Below are positions 36,323 to 47,149 of a stretch of 64,000 bases of DNA, in pieces; within the stretch, counting starts at the first letter, position 1; each line of letters starts with the position of its first letter. Under the pieces are notes generated by a model. The model had not been told where the DNA came from. It ran no database searches and worked only from the letters and a program-made list of their open reading frames with translations. The stretch is from Bacillus amyloliquefaciens DSM 7 = ATCC 23350 (lineage in GTDB: Bacteria; Bacillota; Bacilli; Bacillales; Bacillaceae): positions 2,351,001-2,415,000 of the forward strand of contig NC_014551.1 in the NCBI RefSeq assembly GCF_000196735.1, given 5' to 3'. Made by a program: the position numbers and the translations under genes.

Positions 36323-36351
36323 ATTTTACATGAATCCAGGAAAGAAGTGAA
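36323..36351 (-). promoter_or_regulatory. Vegetative sigma-A (Pv) promoter of spo0A
   Basis: TTCACT (36346-36351), 17 bp, TAAAAT (36323-36328) on the minus strand, about 150 bp upstream of the sigma-H promoter, as known for B. subtilis. Confidence 0.6.
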
Positions 36352-36363
36352 GAACGCATCAAA

Positions 36364-36391
36364 TAAAAAAACTGCCGGATCATCCGGCAGT
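36364..36391 (-). terminator. Terminator of spoIVB
   Basis: ACTGCCGGAT and ATCCGGCAGT are perfect complements, followed on the minus strand by T7. The stem reaches the spoIVB stop and insulates the spo0A promoters. Confidence 0.92.
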
Positions 36392-37671
36392 CAGCTTGCT
36401 TTATCTTTTCCGTAAACATCAACGCCCGCTTCAGAAAGCATCCATTCGATATGAACCCCGTAGCCGCTTGTCGGATCATTGACAAACACGTGGGTAACAG
36501 CTCCGACGACTTTCCCGTTCTGGATGATCGGGCTTCCGCTCATTCCCTGAACGATTCCGCCGGTTTTTTTCAGCAGTTTCGGATCGGTTACCTTTAATAC
36601 CATACCCTTTGTCGCCGGGAATTTTTGCGGCGTGGTGCTGACGATTTCAATATCAAATTTCTCTACTTTATCGTTTTCAATAACCGTCAGCATTTGCGCC
36701 GATCCTTTTTTTACTTCATTTGACAAAGCAATCGGAAGCGCTTTGTCGGAAATATTGTTTTGAATCGGCTGATGCAGTTTCCCAAAGATGCCGAACGGAC
36801 TGTTGCGGTTAATATCGCCGATCGTTTTCCGTTCTGACGAAAACCTTGCCAGTTTTTCGCCGGGATTGCCGCCTTTTCCTTTTTCAATGGAGGTTACAGT
36901 TGAATGGACGATTTCTCCGTCTTCTACAACAATCGGTTTTTTCGTATCCATATCAGAAATGACGTGGCCCAATGCGCCGTATTTTTTTGTTTTCGGTTCA
37001 AAAAATGTCATCGTGCCGATGCCGGCTGCCGAATCGCGGATATAAAGGCCGATTCGATATTTTCCTTCAGCTTCATCCTTTGTCGGAATCAGCTTTGTCT
37101 TGATTTTTTGCTTATCGCGTTTCACCAATAAATCCAATGATTCTCCGGTTGTGCCCGCTTTTTGAATAAACGGGGCGATATCGCTCATTTTTTCAATTTT
37201 ATGTCCGTTCATTTTAATAATGATGTCGCCAGATTCAATTCCCGCTTGTTCTCCCGGAGACTTTTTTCCATCCTTTGTCATCACCTGATGAAAGCCGACG
37301 ACCAAAACACCGACTGAATGCAGTTTTACACCGATGGACTGTCCGCCCGGAATGACCTTTAATTCAGGAAGCACACGCACTTTCGTTTTTTTAATGGGAA
37401 ATCCGGCAAGATCATATACTACTTCTGACCGGCCTTGTTTTTGCCCTGTTATGTTTGCATGACCATGCTCTTCTTTCAGCGTAAAGGCTTCTGATAATTC
37501 GCCCTTTTCAGCGCTTATTGATGCATTGACCGGAACGGCTTGTGTCTGTTTTTCAAAGACGCTCATTTGCGACGGTATCAGTAAATATTCTTTAAACGGC
37601 TTAAAAAAGCCTACACTTAGTAAAGAAACAAGGAGAATTACACCTATTGCTTTCCTCATGTTATCGTGCAT
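36391..37671 (-). CDS. spoIVB: SpoIVB, PDZ serine peptidase of the sigma-K checkpoint
   Basis: Made in the forespore and secreted to the space between the membranes, where it cleaves SpoIVFA (and helps process SpoIIQ) to release pro-sigma-K activation. 426 residues, equal to the B. subtilis protein: N-terminal membrane anchor ([16 protein letters not shown]), a PDZ domain (about 105-185, [19 protein letters not shown]) and the S55 peptidase domain with His in [10 protein letters not shown] and the nucleophile Ser378 in [16 protein letters not shown] at 37669-37671 has GAAGGA 6 nt upstream. A forespore promoter is expected but I could not place it confidently. Confidence 0.97.
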   Translation of the reverse strand: MHDNMRKAIGVILLVSLLSVGFFKPFKEYLLIPSQMSVFEKQTQAVPVNASISAEKGELSEAFTLKEEHGHANITGQKQGRSEVVYDLAGFPIKKTKVRVLPELKVIPGGQSIGVKLHSVGVLVVGFHQVMTKDGKKSPGEQAGIESGDIIIKMNGHKIEKMSDIAPFIQKAGTTGESLDLLVKRDKQKIKTKLIPTKDEAEGKYRIGLYIRDSAAGIGTMTFFEPKTKKYGALGHVISDMDTKKPIVVEDGEIVHSTVTSIEKGKGGNPGEKLARFSSERKTIGDINRNSPFGIFGKLHQPIQNNISDKALPIALSNEVKKGSAQMLTVIENDKVEKFDIEIVSTTPQKFPATKGMVLKVTDPKLLKKTGGIVQGMSGSPIIQNGKVVGAVTHVFVNDPTSGYGVHIEWMLSEAGVDVYGKDKAS

Positions 37672-37805
37672 TCATTCCTTCACTCTCCTCGCTCCTATCC
37701 CACACCACTTTCTTTTTCTGCTACATCTATACTTTTGCCTTCCTGCGCTTGATTTATAACCGGCATACGAAGAAAAACATTGGATACACTGTTAGAGAAA
37801 TGGAA

Positions 37806-37839
37806 CAAAAAAATAAGCTGCCTGTATCAGCAGCTTATC
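37806..37839 (-). terminator. Terminator of recN
   Basis: ATAAGCTGC and GCAGCTTAT pair around an 8-nt loop, with T7 on the minus strand; the right arm contains the recN stop. Confidence 0.88.
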
Positions 37840-39565
37840 CTGTCGTTTTTACCTGTCCGGCCTGTTTTAAAAGCTCTTTTGCATGCCGTTTTGTCAGATC
37901 TGTCACTTCGACGCCCGCAATCATGCGGCCGATTTCCGCTACCTTGTCCTGCTGGGAAAGCGGCGTGACATGCGTCGTCGTCCGGCCGTCTTTTAATTCT
38001 TTCGCGATCAAAAGGTGCGTGTCCGCCATGGCGGCAACCTGCGGGAGATGTGTAATGCAGAGCACCTGTGAACCGGTAGATACTTTATGGATTTTTTCCG
38101 CGATGGCCTGCGCAACCCGCCCGCTTACACCGGTGTCCACTTCGTCAAAGATGATGGAAGTGACATCCTGCTGAGAAGAAAAAATACTCTTTATCGCCAG
38201 CATCACCCTTGAAAGTTCGCCGCCGGACGCAACCTTTGACAGCGGCTTGAGAGGCTCACCGGTATTTGTTGAAATTAAAAATTTCACAAGGTCAATGCCC
38301 TTTTGGGTAAGCTGCACGGGCTGGCCGTTGACAACTGGCGCTTCATCGGCTGACGGATCGGTTTTCACAAGAAATTCCGTATCAAACGTAGATTTGCCCA
38401 TATACAGACTTTTTAATTCCTGATGAATCGCTTCAGCCAGTTTTTTGGCCCATGCTTTTCTGATTTTTGATAAGTTGGCGGCTTCTACGGCCACATCTTT
38501 GCCCACGGACTCCAGTTCCTTCTTCAGCGTTTCAAGGTGGCTGTCACGGTTCTCGATTTGATCAATTTCCTCTTCTATCTTTGAGCCGTATTCCAGAATA
38601 TCTTCTACCGTCGCTCCGTATTTGCGCTTCAGCTGTTTAATCTCGTTTAAACGGGTTTCAATAAAATTCAGCCGTTCCGGATCATATTCCAGATCATCTA
38701 ACAAATTGCGCATCTGAAAGGTTGCATCTTCCAGCAGATAATAGGAACTTGACACAGTTTCGGACAGCTTTTGCAGCGGTTCATTGATATCCGAAATGTC
38801 TTCAAGCTGGGCAGAAGCCATTCCGACCCAGTCGAGACCCCCCTGCTCACTGCGGAGCGCATTATAGGCGTTTTGCAATGATTCATAAATTTTCTCAAAG
38901 TTGGATATTTGCTTCCGTTCTTCCTGAAGAAGCTCGTCTTCATTCAATTCAAGCTTAGCCGATTCGATTTCTTCAAGCTGAAATTGGATCAGATCTAACC
39001 GATGCGCCATTTCCTGCTCGCTCTCTGACAGCTTCTTCACTTTTTTGAGCAGCTTCATATAACGGTCATAGCCTTCACGGTAAGCCTGAAGCGCTGATTC
39101 GGCCTCAGCGCCCGCAAATTTATCTAAAAGCTCTAAATGCTTGTCGTCCTCCATTAACAGCTGGTTATCATGCTGTCCGTGAATATCTAATAAAAGTCTG
39201 CCGATCTCCCTTAAAGCCGCGATCGTTACTAATTTTCCGTTGACACGGCAGACGCTTTTTCCTCCGGCATTGATGTCCCTTCTCATGACAATCATGTCGT
39301 CAGATGCGTCTATTCCCTGCTCACGGCACACCTCAAAAACGGGATGGCCGCTGTCTAAAAGAAACAGTCCTTCAAGCTCGGCCTTTGTTTCACCGTAACG
39401 GACAAATTCAGACGACCCGCGGCCGCCGACTAACAGGGAAACGGCGTCTATAATAATTGACTTGCCGGCTCCTGTTTCTCCCGTCAGGACGGTGAGCCCC
39501 CGTTCAAACGAGATCGTCAGTTCCTCTATAATGGCAAAGTTTTTTATTGATAGTTCAGCTAACAA
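37835..39565 (-). CDS. recN: RecN, SMC-like DNA repair protein
   Basis: Early responder to DNA double-strand breaks, holding ends for recombination. 576 residues. Walker A GETGAGKSIIIDAV near the N-terminus, the central coiled coil (about 150-370, QLEEIESAKLELNEDELLQE), ABC signature KVASGGELSRVMLAIK, Walker B TSIIFDEVDTGVSG and H-loop CITHLPQVAAMAD. The start is taken as TTG at 39563-39565 (AAGGTGG about 8 nt upstream), which gives the standard N-terminus LLAELSIKNFA; a GTG four codons earlier overlaps the ribosome site. Confidence 0.97.
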   Translation of the reverse strand: MLAELSIKNFAIIEELTISFERGLTVLTGETGAGKSIIIDAVSLLVGGRGSSEFVRYGETKAELEGLFLLDSGHPVFEVCREQGIDASDDMIVMRRDINAGGKSVCRVNGKLVTIAALREIGRLLLDIHGQHDNQLLMEDDKHLELLDKFAGAEAESALQAYREGYDRYMKLLKKVKKLSESEQEMAHRLDLIQFQLEEIESAKLELNEDELLQEERKQISNFEKIYESLQNAYNALRSEQGGLDWVGMASAQLEDISDINEPLQKLSETVSSSYYLLEDATFQMRNLLDDLEYDPERLNFIETRLNEIKQLKRKYGATVEDILEYGSKIEEEIDQIENRDSHLETLKKELESVGKDVAVEAANLSKIRKAWAKKLAEAIHQELKSLYMGKSTFDTEFLVKTDPSADEAPVVNGQPVQLTQKGIDLVKFLISTNTGEPLKPLSKVASGGELSRVMLAIKSIFSSQQDVTSIIFDEVDTGVSGRVAQAIAEKIHKVSTGSQVLCITHLPQVAAMADTHLLIAKELKDGRTTTHVTPLSQQDKVAEIGRMIAGVEVTDLTKRHAKELLKQAGQVKTTG

Positions 39566-39596
39566 ACAGCATTCCACCTTTTATCTGATAATTACG

Positions 39597-40046
39597 CTAC
39601 AGCAGCTCCAAAAGACGGCTTTGAACGCCTTCCGTATCTTCAGGCGTCCTGCAGATGATCAAAATTGTGTCATCTCCGCAAATCGTGCCCATGATTTCCT
39701 CCCATTCGAGATTATCCATCAAAGCACCGATTGCCTGAGCATTCCCCGGCATCGTCTTTAATACGATCATATGGCTTGCTGAGTCAATTTTTACGAACGC
39801 ATCCATTAATGAACGCTTCAGTTTTGACAGCGGGTTGAACCGCTGATCCGCCGGCAGGCTGTATTTGTAGGAGCCGTTATTCGTAGGCACCTTTACGAGA
39901 TGCAGCTCTTTAATGTCTCTGGAAACAGTCGCCTGGGTTACCTTATACCCTTCTTCTCTCAGCATGTCAACTAAGTCATCCTGCGTTTCAATCTCCTGGC
40001 TTGTAATAAGCTCTCTGATTTTTATATGCCTTTGGCCTTTTGTCAT
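39597..40046 (-). CDS. argR: ArgR/AhrC, arginine-responsive regulator
   Basis: Hexameric repressor of arginine synthesis and activator of arginine breakdown. 149 residues: N-terminal winged helix ([19 protein letters not shown], then [18 protein letters not shown]) and C-terminal oligomerisation/arginine-binding domain with the [10 protein letters not shown] segment. ATG has GAGGTG 5 nt upstream. It lies between tlyA-like yqxC and recN. The ARG-box-like site before artP in this window is a probable target. Confidence 0.97.
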   Translation of the reverse strand: MTKGQRHIKIRELITSQEIETQDDLVDMLREEGYKVTQATVSRDIKELHLVKVPTNNGSYKYSLPADQRFNPLSKLKRSLMDAFVKIDSASHMIVLKTMPGNAQAIGALMDNLEWEEIMGTICGDDTILIICRTPEDTEGVQSRLLELL

Positions 40047-40142
40047 GTAAGCACCTCTGTTTTCAAGCTGTTCTTGTCATTATGTTAACCGCTTCTTGAT
40101 AAAAAGTACATGATGGCAGAAAAAAGGAATAATAGCCCCCTA

Positions 40143-40988
40143 TTATTCCGGTACATCTGTCTTTTTGGCTTTTAATGTCTCATGTGCTTCGCGGACGGTA
40201 CGGAGAATGTCTTCTTCCGGCAGTTCAGTGCCGTTTCCGTCTTCTCCCTCCCAGTTCAGATGAAGCAGAAACTCAATATTGCCGTCTCCCCCTGTAATCG
40301 GTGAGAAGGACAGTCCTTTCACTGCATATCCTTCAGAGGCGGCAAATTGATTCATACGGCGGAGAACGTCAGCATGAACGCCGGGATCTCTGACAATGCC
40401 TTTTTTTCCGACTGATTCCCGTCCGGCTTCAAATTGCGGCTTCACCAGAGCGATACAATCGCTTCCCGGTACAAGCAGCGTTTTTAAAACCGGCAGAATG
40501 AGGCGGAGTGAGATGAAAGACACATCGATCGTCGCAAATTCCGGCAAACCCTCTGTGAAATCAGAAGGCTCGGAATAGCGGAAATTCGTCCGTTCCATTA
40601 CGACGACCCTCTCGTCCTGCCTCAGCTTCCAAGCAAGCTGATTATAGCCGACATCTACTGCGTATGACCGCTCGGCGCCGTTTTGGAGGGCGCAATCTGT
40701 AAATCCTCCTGTCGACGAGCCGATGTCAATCATCGTTTTGCCTGTTACTGAGACAGGGAACACCTCAAGAGCTTTTTCAAGCTTTAATCCGCCCCTGCTG
40801 ACGTATTTAAGAGGGTTTCCTTTTACCGTTAACGGAAGATCCCGGGCGATTTTTTCACCCGGCTTGTCCAATCGGTTTTCATTTGAGTACACGATCCCCG
40901 CCATAATGGCGCGTTTCGCTTTTTCCCGCGTCTCCGCAAGTCCTTTTTCTACAAGAAGTACATCTAATCGTTCTTTTTTTGCTGTCAT
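40143..40988 (-). CDS. yqxC: TlyA-family S4-domain rRNA methyltransferase (YqxC)
   Basis: Predicted 2'-O-ribose methyltransferase of rRNA. 281 residues: N-terminal S4 RNA-binding domain ([20 protein letters not shown] through [14 protein letters not shown]) and an FtsJ-like domain with the SAM site [20 protein letters not shown], then [16 protein letters not shown] and [10 protein letters not shown]. Its start overlaps the dxs stop by 4 nt (ATGA), so translation is coupled. Mycobacterial TlyA methylates both subunits; the Bacillus specificity is not shown by sequence. Confidence 0.93.
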   Translation of the reverse strand: MTAKKERLDVLLVEKGLAETREKAKRAIMAGIVYSNENRLDKPGEKIARDLPLTVKGNPLKYVSRGGLKLEKALEVFPVSVTGKTMIDIGSSTGGFTDCALQNGAERSYAVDVGYNQLAWKLRQDERVVVMERTNFRYSEPSDFTEGLPEFATIDVSFISLRLILPVLKTLLVPGSDCIALVKPQFEAGRESVGKKGIVRDPGVHADVLRRMNQFAASEGYAVKGLSFSPITGGDGNIEFLLHLNWEGEDGNGTELPEEDILRTVREAHETLKAKKTDVPE

Positions 40989-42886
40989 GATCCAATTCCT
41001 TTATGTGTCTTCGGCGGCATCAGCAGTTTAATCCGGTTCATAACCTCAGCCTTCGTGAGACCGATTTCTTCAAGCAGGGCGGTTACGCTTCCGTGCTCAA
41101 TAAACCGGTCAGGGATGCCCATTCTGTCAATCGGCGTATGATACATGCCGAGGTCATGAGCGAATTCAAGAATCGTGCTTCCGAATCCGCCTTCAAGCAC
41201 GGCTTCTTCAATCGTTAAAATCGGAAGACCTTCATTAAGAATCGCCTTCATCATTTGTTTATCAATCGGTTTTATGAACCGCGCATTGACGACACGCACG
41301 GACAGGCCTTCTTTTTGCAGTTCTTCAGCTGCTTCAAGCGCCATCTCAATCGTTGTTCCGAATGTTAAAATAACCGCGTCTTTTCCGGGACGGAGCACTT
41401 CCCATGTTCCGATCGGAATGCTTTTCAGCTCTTTATCCATCTTTACGCCGAGTCCGTTTCCGCGCGGGAAGCGCATCGCAATCGGACCTTCTTCATAGCT
41501 AAGGGCTGTATTGACCATATGGCGGCCTTCATTTTCATCTTTCGGCATCATCAAAACGAGGTTTGGTATATGACGCAAAAAGGCAATATCAAAGACGCCT
41601 TGATGCGTCTCCCCGTCAGCACCGACCAAACCGGCCCGGTCAATGCCGATAAATACATTCGCGTTTTGACGGCAGATGTCATGGACGACCTGATCGTAGG
41701 CCCGCTGCAAAAAGGTCGAATAAATCGCAAGAAACGGCTTCATGCCCTGAAGCGCCATTCCCGCGGCCATTGTCGCCGCATGCTGTTCTGCGATTCCGAC
41801 GTCAAACATGCGCTCAGGAAATTCTTTCGCAAACCCTTCCAGCTTAGAGCCGACAGGCATGGCCGGTGTAATCGCGACAATTCTGTCATCCTCACGCGCC
41901 AGCTCCTGCACGGTGCCGCTGACAAGCCCGCTCCATGAAGGCGCCGCGGCTTTCGGTTTGACGAAATCGCCCGTATTGATTTTGTACGGACCCGTCCCGT
42001 GCCATGTGCCGATCGTGTCGGTTTCAGCCGGTTTATAGCCTTTGCCCTTTTTCGTGATGACATGTAAAAGGACAGGACCTTTCGTTTTTTTGGCGTATTG
42101 CAGGTTTTCAATCAGTTCGTGATAGGAATGACCGTCAACCGGGCCTAAATACGTAAAGCCCAGCTCTTCAAAAAACATGCCTGACACAAGCATATATTTT
42201 AAGCTGTCTTTTATCCGTTCCGCTGTGGCGGCCAATTTTCCGCCGACGGCCGGGATGCGCTTAAATAAATATTCAAGCTCGTCTTTTACCCATTGGTATT
42301 TGCCGGCCGTGCGAAGCCTGCCCAGCATAGAATGAATCGCCCCGACATTCGGCGCAATGCTCATCTCATTATCATTCAGGATGACGATCATGTCTTTTTT
42401 CTCATCGCCGATATGGTTCAGCGCTTCAAGCGCCATTCCTCCGGTTAAAGCCCCGTCTCCGATAATCGGGATGATATATTCTTTCGTCCCTTTAATATCA
42501 CGGGCGGCAGCCATTCCCATCGCCCCTGAGAGCGATGTTGAGCTGTGGCCTGTTTCCCATACGTCGTGTTCGCTTTCGCTGCGTTTCGGGAAACCGCAAA
42601 GCCCTTTATATTGGCGCAAGGTTTCAAACTCCTTGCCGCGTCCGGTTAACAGTTTGTGAACATAGGACTGATGTCCGACATCCCATAAAAATTTATCCTT
42701 CGGACTGTCAAATTCTTTGTGAAGCGCAATTGTCAGCTCGACAACCCCGAGGTTCGGCCCGATATGGCCCCCTGAGGCAGACAGCGATGTAATGAGAAAA
42801 TTGCGGATCTCCTCACTCAGCTCTTCCAGCTGTTCAATTGACATCTTTTTAAGAAATGACGGGTCCTGTATTGATAAAAGATCCAA
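40985..42886 (-). CDS. dxs: 1-Deoxy-D-xylulose-5-phosphate synthase
   Basis: First enzyme of the MEP isoprenoid pathway; joins pyruvate and glyceraldehyde-3-phosphate on thiamine diphosphate. 633 residues. His in [29 protein letters not shown]/Mg motif [15 protein letters not shown] through [12 protein letters not shown], the transketolase part [17 protein letters not shown] and the C-terminal domain. TTG start (42884-42886) with only a weak ribosome site (GTGAG). In the same transcript as ispA, xseB and xseA upstream. Confidence 0.97.
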   Translation of the reverse strand: MDLLSIQDPSFLKKMSIEQLEELSEEIRNFLITSLSASGGHIGPNLGVVELTIALHKEFDSPKDKFLWDVGHQSYVHKLLTGRGKEFETLRQYKGLCGFPKRSESEHDVWETGHSSTSLSGAMGMAAARDIKGTKEYIIPIIGDGALTGGMALEALNHIGDEKKDMIVILNDNEMSIAPNVGAIHSMLGRLRTAGKYQWVKDELEYLFKRIPAVGGKLAATAERIKDSLKYMLVSGMFFEELGFTYLGPVDGHSYHELIENLQYAKKTKGPVLLHVITKKGKGYKPAETDTIGTWHGTGPYKINTGDFVKPKAAAPSWSGLVSGTVQELAREDDRIVAITPAMPVGSKLEGFAKEFPERMFDVGIAEQHAATMAAGMALQGMKPFLAIYSTFLQRAYDQVVHDICRQNANVFIGIDRAGLVGADGETHQGVFDIAFLRHIPNLVLMMPKDENEGRHMVNTALSYEEGPIAMRFPRGNGLGVKMDKELKSIPIGTWEVLRPGKDAVILTFGTTIEMALEAAEELQKEGLSVRVVNARFIKPIDKQMMKAILNEGLPILTIEEAVLEGGFGSTILEFAHDLGMYHTPIDRMGIPDRFIEHGSVTALLEEIGLTKAEVMNRIKLLMPPKTHKGIGS

Positions 42887-42986
42887 AGCGGATCAACTCA
42901 CTTTCAGCATGAATTTCTGCAAATTAAACAGTGTCTTTTTGAAAAAAGAAAAAGACTCTCCTTGTATTTTCATCGAAACTGCTTAC

Positions 42987-43016
42987 ATTTTACCATAGGA
43001 GCGGCAGCCCCTTCAA
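42987..43016 (-). promoter_or_regulatory. Candidate internal sigma-A promoter for dxs
   Basis: TTGAAG (43011-43016), 18 bp, TAAAAT (42987-42992) on the minus strand, in the 142-bp gap between ispA and dxs. The leader then holds a 26-codon open frame (42893-42973) ending next to the dxs start. Confidence 0.55.
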
Positions 43017-43028
43017 ATCGGGATCGTT

Positions 43029-43919
43029 TTAATGATCTCTTGCCGCAATTAAGTCGCAGAGATCATGCAGCAATTCTTTCTCAAGAGAAAGGCCGCTTAC
43101 GATCTGTTTCGCCTCGCTGATATGATGCGCAAGCTTCTCTTTCGCGCCTTCGAGCGTTAAAAGCGACGGATACGTTGACTTTTCATTCGTCGTGTCTGAA
43201 CCGACCGGTTTGCCGATCTTCTCCTCATGACCTTCGATATCAAGGATGTCGTCTCTGATTTGAAACCCGATGCCGATATGGCTGCTGAACAAGCGCAGCT
43301 TCTCGATTTCATCCTCCGGCGCATCTGCCAAAATGGCGCCCGCCGTCACGGAAAAACCGAGGAGCTTGGCCGTTTTCCGCTCATGAATGGATTCCAGCTC
43401 TTTCAGCGTTACCTGCTTTTGCTCCGCTTCCATGTCGGCAGCCTGTCCTCCGACCATCCCTTCCGTTCCTGCCGCGCTGATCAGTTCATCGACGAGACGG
43501 AGCCGTTTCTCAGCTGAAACCTCCTCAGACACGTGAGATGTGATCAATTTAAAGCTTTCTGTCAGAAGCCCGTCGCCGGCAAGTACGGCTGCCGCTTCTC
43601 CGAAGACTTTATGATTTGTCGGCTTCCCCCGGCGCAAATCATCATCGTCCATGCAAGGAAGATCATCATGGATTAAGGAATACGTATGAATCATTTCGAC
43701 AGCGCATCCGACCGGAATCCCGTCTTTTTCATCTTTTCCGTAAGCATTCAAAACGGCCAAAACAACGAGAGGGCGCAGCCTTTTCCCGCCCGCTTCCAAA
43801 GAATACAGCATGGATTTTTTGAGGGATTCGGGCATGTCCAGCCGTTCTGTATACAAAGAAAGCTGCTGTTCAATCATTTGTTTGCGTGATGCTAAAAATG
43901 CGTCCAGTTTATTTGTCAC
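43029..43919 (-). CDS. ispA: Farnesyl diphosphate synthase
   Basis: Prenyltransferase making C15 diphosphate from IPP and DMAPP. 296 residues. First Asp-rich motif [29 protein letters not shown], second Asp motif [12 protein letters not shown] and the upstream basic [12 protein letters not shown]. The start is GTG at 43917-43919 with GGAGG 9 nt upstream, overlapping the end of xseB by 11 nt; an ATG at 43950 lies inside xseB. Confidence 0.95.
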   Translation of the reverse strand: MTNKLDAFLASRKQMIEQQLSLYTERLDMPESLKKSMLYSLEAGGKRLRPLVVLAVLNAYGKDEKDGIPVGCAVEMIHTYSLIHDDLPCMDDDDLRRGKPTNHKVFGEAAAVLAGDGLLTESFKLITSHVSEEVSAEKRLRLVDELISAAGTEGMVGGQAADMEAEQKQVTLKELESIHERKTAKLLGFSVTAGAILADAPEDEIEKLRLFSSHIGIGFQIRDDILDIEGHEEKIGKPVGSDTTNEKSTYPSLLTLEGAKEKLAHHISEAKQIVSGLSLEKELLHDLCDLIAARDH

Positions 43920-44163
43920 CTTCGTCTTCCTCCTGAACGCTGAAAGGTGCAAGTTCTCCGTTATCTTTTAGAATAAAGTCCATTTGTTTTTCGACATGCT
44001 GAAGCTTTTCATGGCACATTTTTGAAAGGGCCATCCCTTCCTGAAAATAGTTAATCGCCTGCTCCAGCGGCACGTCGCCTTCTTCAAGCTTTGCCACAAT
44101 GCCTTCAAGGCCTTTCATCGCCTCTTCAAATGTCAGCTCTTCACTTTTTTTGGTTTCTTTCAT
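43909..44163 (-). CDS. xseB: Exonuclease VII small subunit
   Basis: 84 residues, two long helices ([20 protein letters not shown], then [20 protein letters not shown]), the typical XseB hairpin that coats XseA. Its start overlaps the xseA stop by one base (TAATG) and its end overlaps ispA. Confidence 0.95.
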   Translation of the reverse strand: MKETKKSEELTFEEAMKGLEGIVAKLEEGDVPLEQAINYFQEGMALSKMCHEKLQHVEKQMDFILKDNGELAPFSVQEEDEGDK

Positions 44164-45506
44164 TATCGTTCGCCTCTCTTTTGCAATACTTCACACGTCA
44201 GAACGCCGTCTGTCATCTTTACTTCAAGCGTGTCATTTTGTTCTACTTGATCAACGCTTTTGATCAGCTCTTTGTCTTTATAGGCCAGACTGTATCCTCT
44301 CTCCATAACTTGAAGGGGACTTAATGCATTCAGTTTACCAAGAACCGTCTGAAACTGCGAATGAAGCTGCTTCAGCTGGACATTCATGCTCCGCTCCAGC
44401 TGATTTGAGCGCTCTTCGTACCGTTTTTTTGCCTGTTTCAGCTGGTTTTCTGGGTGAAGGGCCGTTAATCTGTACGTATTCCGCTCCAGCTGCCTTTGCT
44501 TCCGGTCCGTAAGCCCTGTAAGCTGTGATTGGAACTGCTGATACAAAAGATCAAACTGCTGTTCTTTTTGAGTATACAATCGTTTCGGAAAACGGAATGC
44601 GTAGGATGACTGGAGCGCTTGCACCCGTTCTTTTTTCTTGCTGATATGCTGCTGCATCGCTCTTGTCAGACGGACTTCCGCCGTTTTTGTCCGTTCCATT
44701 AAGTCCGTCGTGTGGGGAACGGCGATTTCTGCCGCTCCCGTCGGTGTTGCAGCCCGGATATCTGCGACAAAATCACTGATTGTAAAATCTGTTTCGTGTC
44801 CGACGGCCGAAATAACCGGAATGGCGGAAGCAAAGATCGCCCGGGCTACGATTTCTTCGTTAAATGCCCACAATTCTTCTATCGAGCCCCCTCCCCTTCC
44901 GACGATCAGGACGTCGCACATCTTTTGTGCATTGGCTTCTTCAATGCGCTTTACAATCGATCTGCTGGCATTCTCGCCCTGAACGAGCGCGGGAAGGACA
45001 ATGACTTTCACCAAGGGGTATCTTCTTTTGAGTGTGGTAATGACATCTCTGACGGCCGCTCCCGTCGGTGACGTGACAACCCCGATCGTGGCTGGAAAAG
45101 CGGGGATGGCCTGCTTATGCCGGTCATCAAACAACCCTTCGCCGGCAAGTTTTTTCTTTAATTCTTCATATGCTAAATAAAGCGCACCCACACCGTCCGG
45201 CTGCATTTCTTTTGCGTATAGCTGATAGCTTCCGCTCGGTTCATAGACGGAAATGCCGCCTCTTACGATGACCTTCATTCCGTCCTCGGGCTTAAACGCA
45301 AGCCTTGAACTTTGTCTTTGAAACATGACGGCCTGCATGCGGGCATGTTCGTCTTTTAATGTAAAATAGATGTGGCCTCTCGTATGGATTTTAACGTTGG
45401 ACAGCTCACCCTTAATCCAAATGTCTTCAAGATGAGGGTCCACATCAAATTTTCGTTTAATATATTTGGTCAGTGCGGAAACCGTGACATATGCCGCTTC
45501 ACTCAC
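44163..45506 (-). CDS. xseA: Exonuclease VII large subunit
   Basis: Catalytic subunit degrading single-stranded DNA from both ends. 447 residues: N-terminal OB fold ([39 protein letters not shown]), catalytic domain with [31 protein letters not shown] and [20 protein letters not shown], then a coiled-coil region and a C-terminal [14 protein letters not shown] segment. The start is GTG at 45504-45506 with AAAGGAG 8 nt upstream; an ATG at 45522 overlaps that site. Confidence 0.95.
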   Translation of the reverse strand: MSEAAYVTVSALTKYIKRKFDVDPHLEDIWIKGELSNVKIHTRGHIYFTLKDEHARMQAVMFQRQSSRLAFKPEDGMKVIVRGGISVYEPSGSYQLYAKEMQPDGVGALYLAYEELKKKLAGEGLFDDRHKQAIPAFPATIGVVTSPTGAAVRDVITTLKRRYPLVKVIVLPALVQGENASRSIVKRIEEANAQKMCDVLIVGRGGGSIEELWAFNEEIVARAIFASAIPVISAVGHETDFTISDFVADIRAATPTGAAEIAVPHTTDLMERTKTAEVRLTRAMQQHISKKKERVQALQSSYAFRFPKRLYTQKEQQFDLLYQQFQSQLTGLTDRKQRQLERNTYRLTALHPENQLKQAKKRYEERSNQLERSMNVQLKQLHSQFQTVLGKLNALSPLQVMERGYSLAYKDKELIKSVDQVEQNDTLEVKMTDGVLTCEVLQKRGER

Positions 45507-45547
45507 ATCCTGCACTCCTTTCATAAAGGCTTTTTGCCCTAAACTAA

Positions 45548-45588
45548 GAAAACCCGCTCTGGCTGAAAGGAGCCTTAAGAAGCGGGTA
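45548..45588 (-). terminator. Possible weak terminator between folD and xseA
   Basis: Minus-strand ACCCGCT and AGCGGGT are complementary across a 27-nt loop, followed by TTTTC. A second hairpin, GTCACA/TGTGAC, lies at 45600-45616. Either could lower read-through from folD into xseA. Confidence 0.4.
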
Positions 45589-45629
45589 TCGTGCTCATTG
45601 TCACACTTTTTGTGACTGTCTCCGGTTAT

Positions 45630-46481
45630 CTATGATAACGTACGTCTGGCAGATTTAACAGTATTATGCGCAAGCATTGTGATGGTCATCGGACCTACTC
45701 CGCCCGGCACCGGCGTAATGAAAGATGCTTTTTCTTTCGCTTCATCAAACTGAACGTCTCCGCAGAGTTTTCCGCTTTCAAGACGGTTGACGCCGACATC
45801 GATGACAATGGCGCCCTCTTTAATTTGATCGGCTTTGATAAAGTTCGCTTTACCGACCGCAACCACAAGAATATCTGCTTTTTTCGTATGCTCAGACATA
45901 TTTTTTGTACGGGAATGGCAATATGTGACGGTCGCATTTTCGTTCAGCAGCAGCTGGCCGACCGGTTTACCGACAATATTGCTTCGTCCGACTACAACAA
46001 CTTCTTTGCCGGAAAGATCTACGTTCGTCTTTTTCAATAACTCGACAATTCCGTGCGGCGTGCATGGAAGAAATGTATCTTCGCCAAGCAGCATTTTCCC
46101 GACGTTGAGAGGGTGGAAACCGTCAACATCCTTATCAGGGGAGATCCGCTCGATTACGGCTTTTTCAGAAATATGATCCGGCAGCGGCAGCTGGACGAGA
46201 ATGCCGTGGAATTCCGGATTTTGATTGTACTGATCAATCACTTTTAAAAGCTCCGCCTCGGTTAAGCTTGAGTCAAAACGGTCAAGCTTAAACTTCATTC
46301 CCATTGTTTCTGCGGCTTTTTTCTTGCCTGTCACATAGGAAACAGAAGCGGGATCGTCGCCGATTAAAATGACCGCCAAGCCCGGCACTACGCCTTGTGC
46401 TTTCAGCTCTTCTACTTCTTTTGCCAATTGTTCGCGTTTTTCTTTAGCCGTTTCTTTTCCGTCGATGATTGTTGCAGTCAT
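45630..46481 (-). CDS. folD: FolD, methylene-THF dehydrogenase/cyclohydrolase
   Basis: Bifunctional one-carbon enzyme supplying 10-formyl-THF and NADPH. 283 residues. Substrate lysine region [32 protein letters not shown] site [18 protein letters not shown] and [21 protein letters not shown] follows nusB by 11 bp in the same orientation. Confidence 0.97.
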   Translation of the reverse strand: MTATIIDGKETAKEKREQLAKEVEELKAQGVVPGLAVILIGDDPASVSYVTGKKKAAETMGMKFKLDRFDSSLTEAELLKVIDQYNQNPEFHGILVQLPLPDHISEKAVIERISPDKDVDGFHPLNVGKMLLGEDTFLPCTPHGIVELLKKTNVDLSGKEVVVVGRSNIVGKPVGQLLLNENATVTYCHSRTKNMSEHTKKADILVVAVGKANFIKADQIKEGAIVIDVGVNRLESGKLCGDVQFDEAKEKASFITPVPGGVGPMTITMLAHNTVKSARRTLS

Positions 46482-46492
46482 TTTCTTTCCTC

Positions 46493-46885
46493 CTACGATT
46501 CGATATCAGTTTTAATGTTAGAAAGAACCCCGTTTACGAATTTTGCAGCTTTATCGTCGCCGAACCGTTTTGCCAGCTCGATTGCTTCGTTTAATGACAC
46601 GTTAGCAGGAATGTCGTCAGTATAAACCATTTCATACACCGCCAGACGCAGGATCGCGCGGTCTACGTTTGCAATCCGGTCAAGCTTCCAATTGACAAGA
46701 TGGCCGGAAATCATTTCATCAAGCTGTACCTGATGTTCGATCACTCCGTACACCAGCTGTTCAAAGAAGGCATCTGTTTTCTCACCATCAAGCGCGTGCT
46801 CAATGGCCTCGTTCGGTGCAATATCGCTGACATCAATCTGAAAAAGTGCCTGCAAAGCTTTTTCTCTAGCTGTTCTTCTTTTCAT
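46493..46885 (-). CDS. nusB: NusB antitermination factor
   Basis: RNA-binding all-helical protein acting with NusE (S10) on boxA of rRNA operons. 130 residues: [19 protein letters not shown] at the N-terminus (Arg-rich RNA contact) and [39 protein letters not shown] near the end. Upstream gene of folD. Confidence 0.96.
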   Translation of the reverse strand: MKRRTAREKALQALFQIDVSDIAPNEAIEHALDGEKTDAFFEQLVYGVIEHQVQLDEMISGHLVNWKLDRIANVDRAILRLAVYEMVYTDDIPANVSLNEAIELAKRFGDDKAAKFVNGVLSNIKTDIES

Positions 46886-47038
46886 TTTCTTTCTCCTTCA
46901 GATCCGCTTTATCCGCTTGTCGTTAAGCTTAAAGAGATCATAACATATTTTTTTCCCAATCGCATGTCGAAATTTAGGTTTTTTCACCCTAATGCCGAAT
47001 ATTTTTACAAACCCTTTTGATTTCATTCGGATTTCACA

Positions 47039-47084
47039 GCATGAAGAAACTCGGCTGCCGTTTGTAAGCCGGCTTTCTTCATGC
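47039..47084. repeat. Large inverted repeat in the yqhY-nusB gap
   Basis: GCATGAAGAAA (47039-47049) and TTTCTTCATGC (47074-47084) are exact inverted repeats, with an inner partial pairing of CTCGGC with GCCGG, giving a hairpin of about 16 bp with a 12-nt loop. No T-run follows, and it stands apart from the yqhY terminator at 47103. Role unknown. Confidence 0.6.
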
Positions 47085-47102
47085 CTGAAATGAAGGGAAA
47101 CG

Positions 47103-47144
47103 TATAAAAAACCAAAGGGCTGCCCATCCCCTTGGTTTTTATAC
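47103..47144 (-). terminator. Terminator after yqhY
   Basis: TATAAAAACCAAGGGG and CCCTTTGGTTTTTTATA (minus strand) form a long stem around GATGGGCAG with a T-run, just after the yqhY stop. Confidence 0.88.
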
Positions 47145-47149
47145 GCTCA

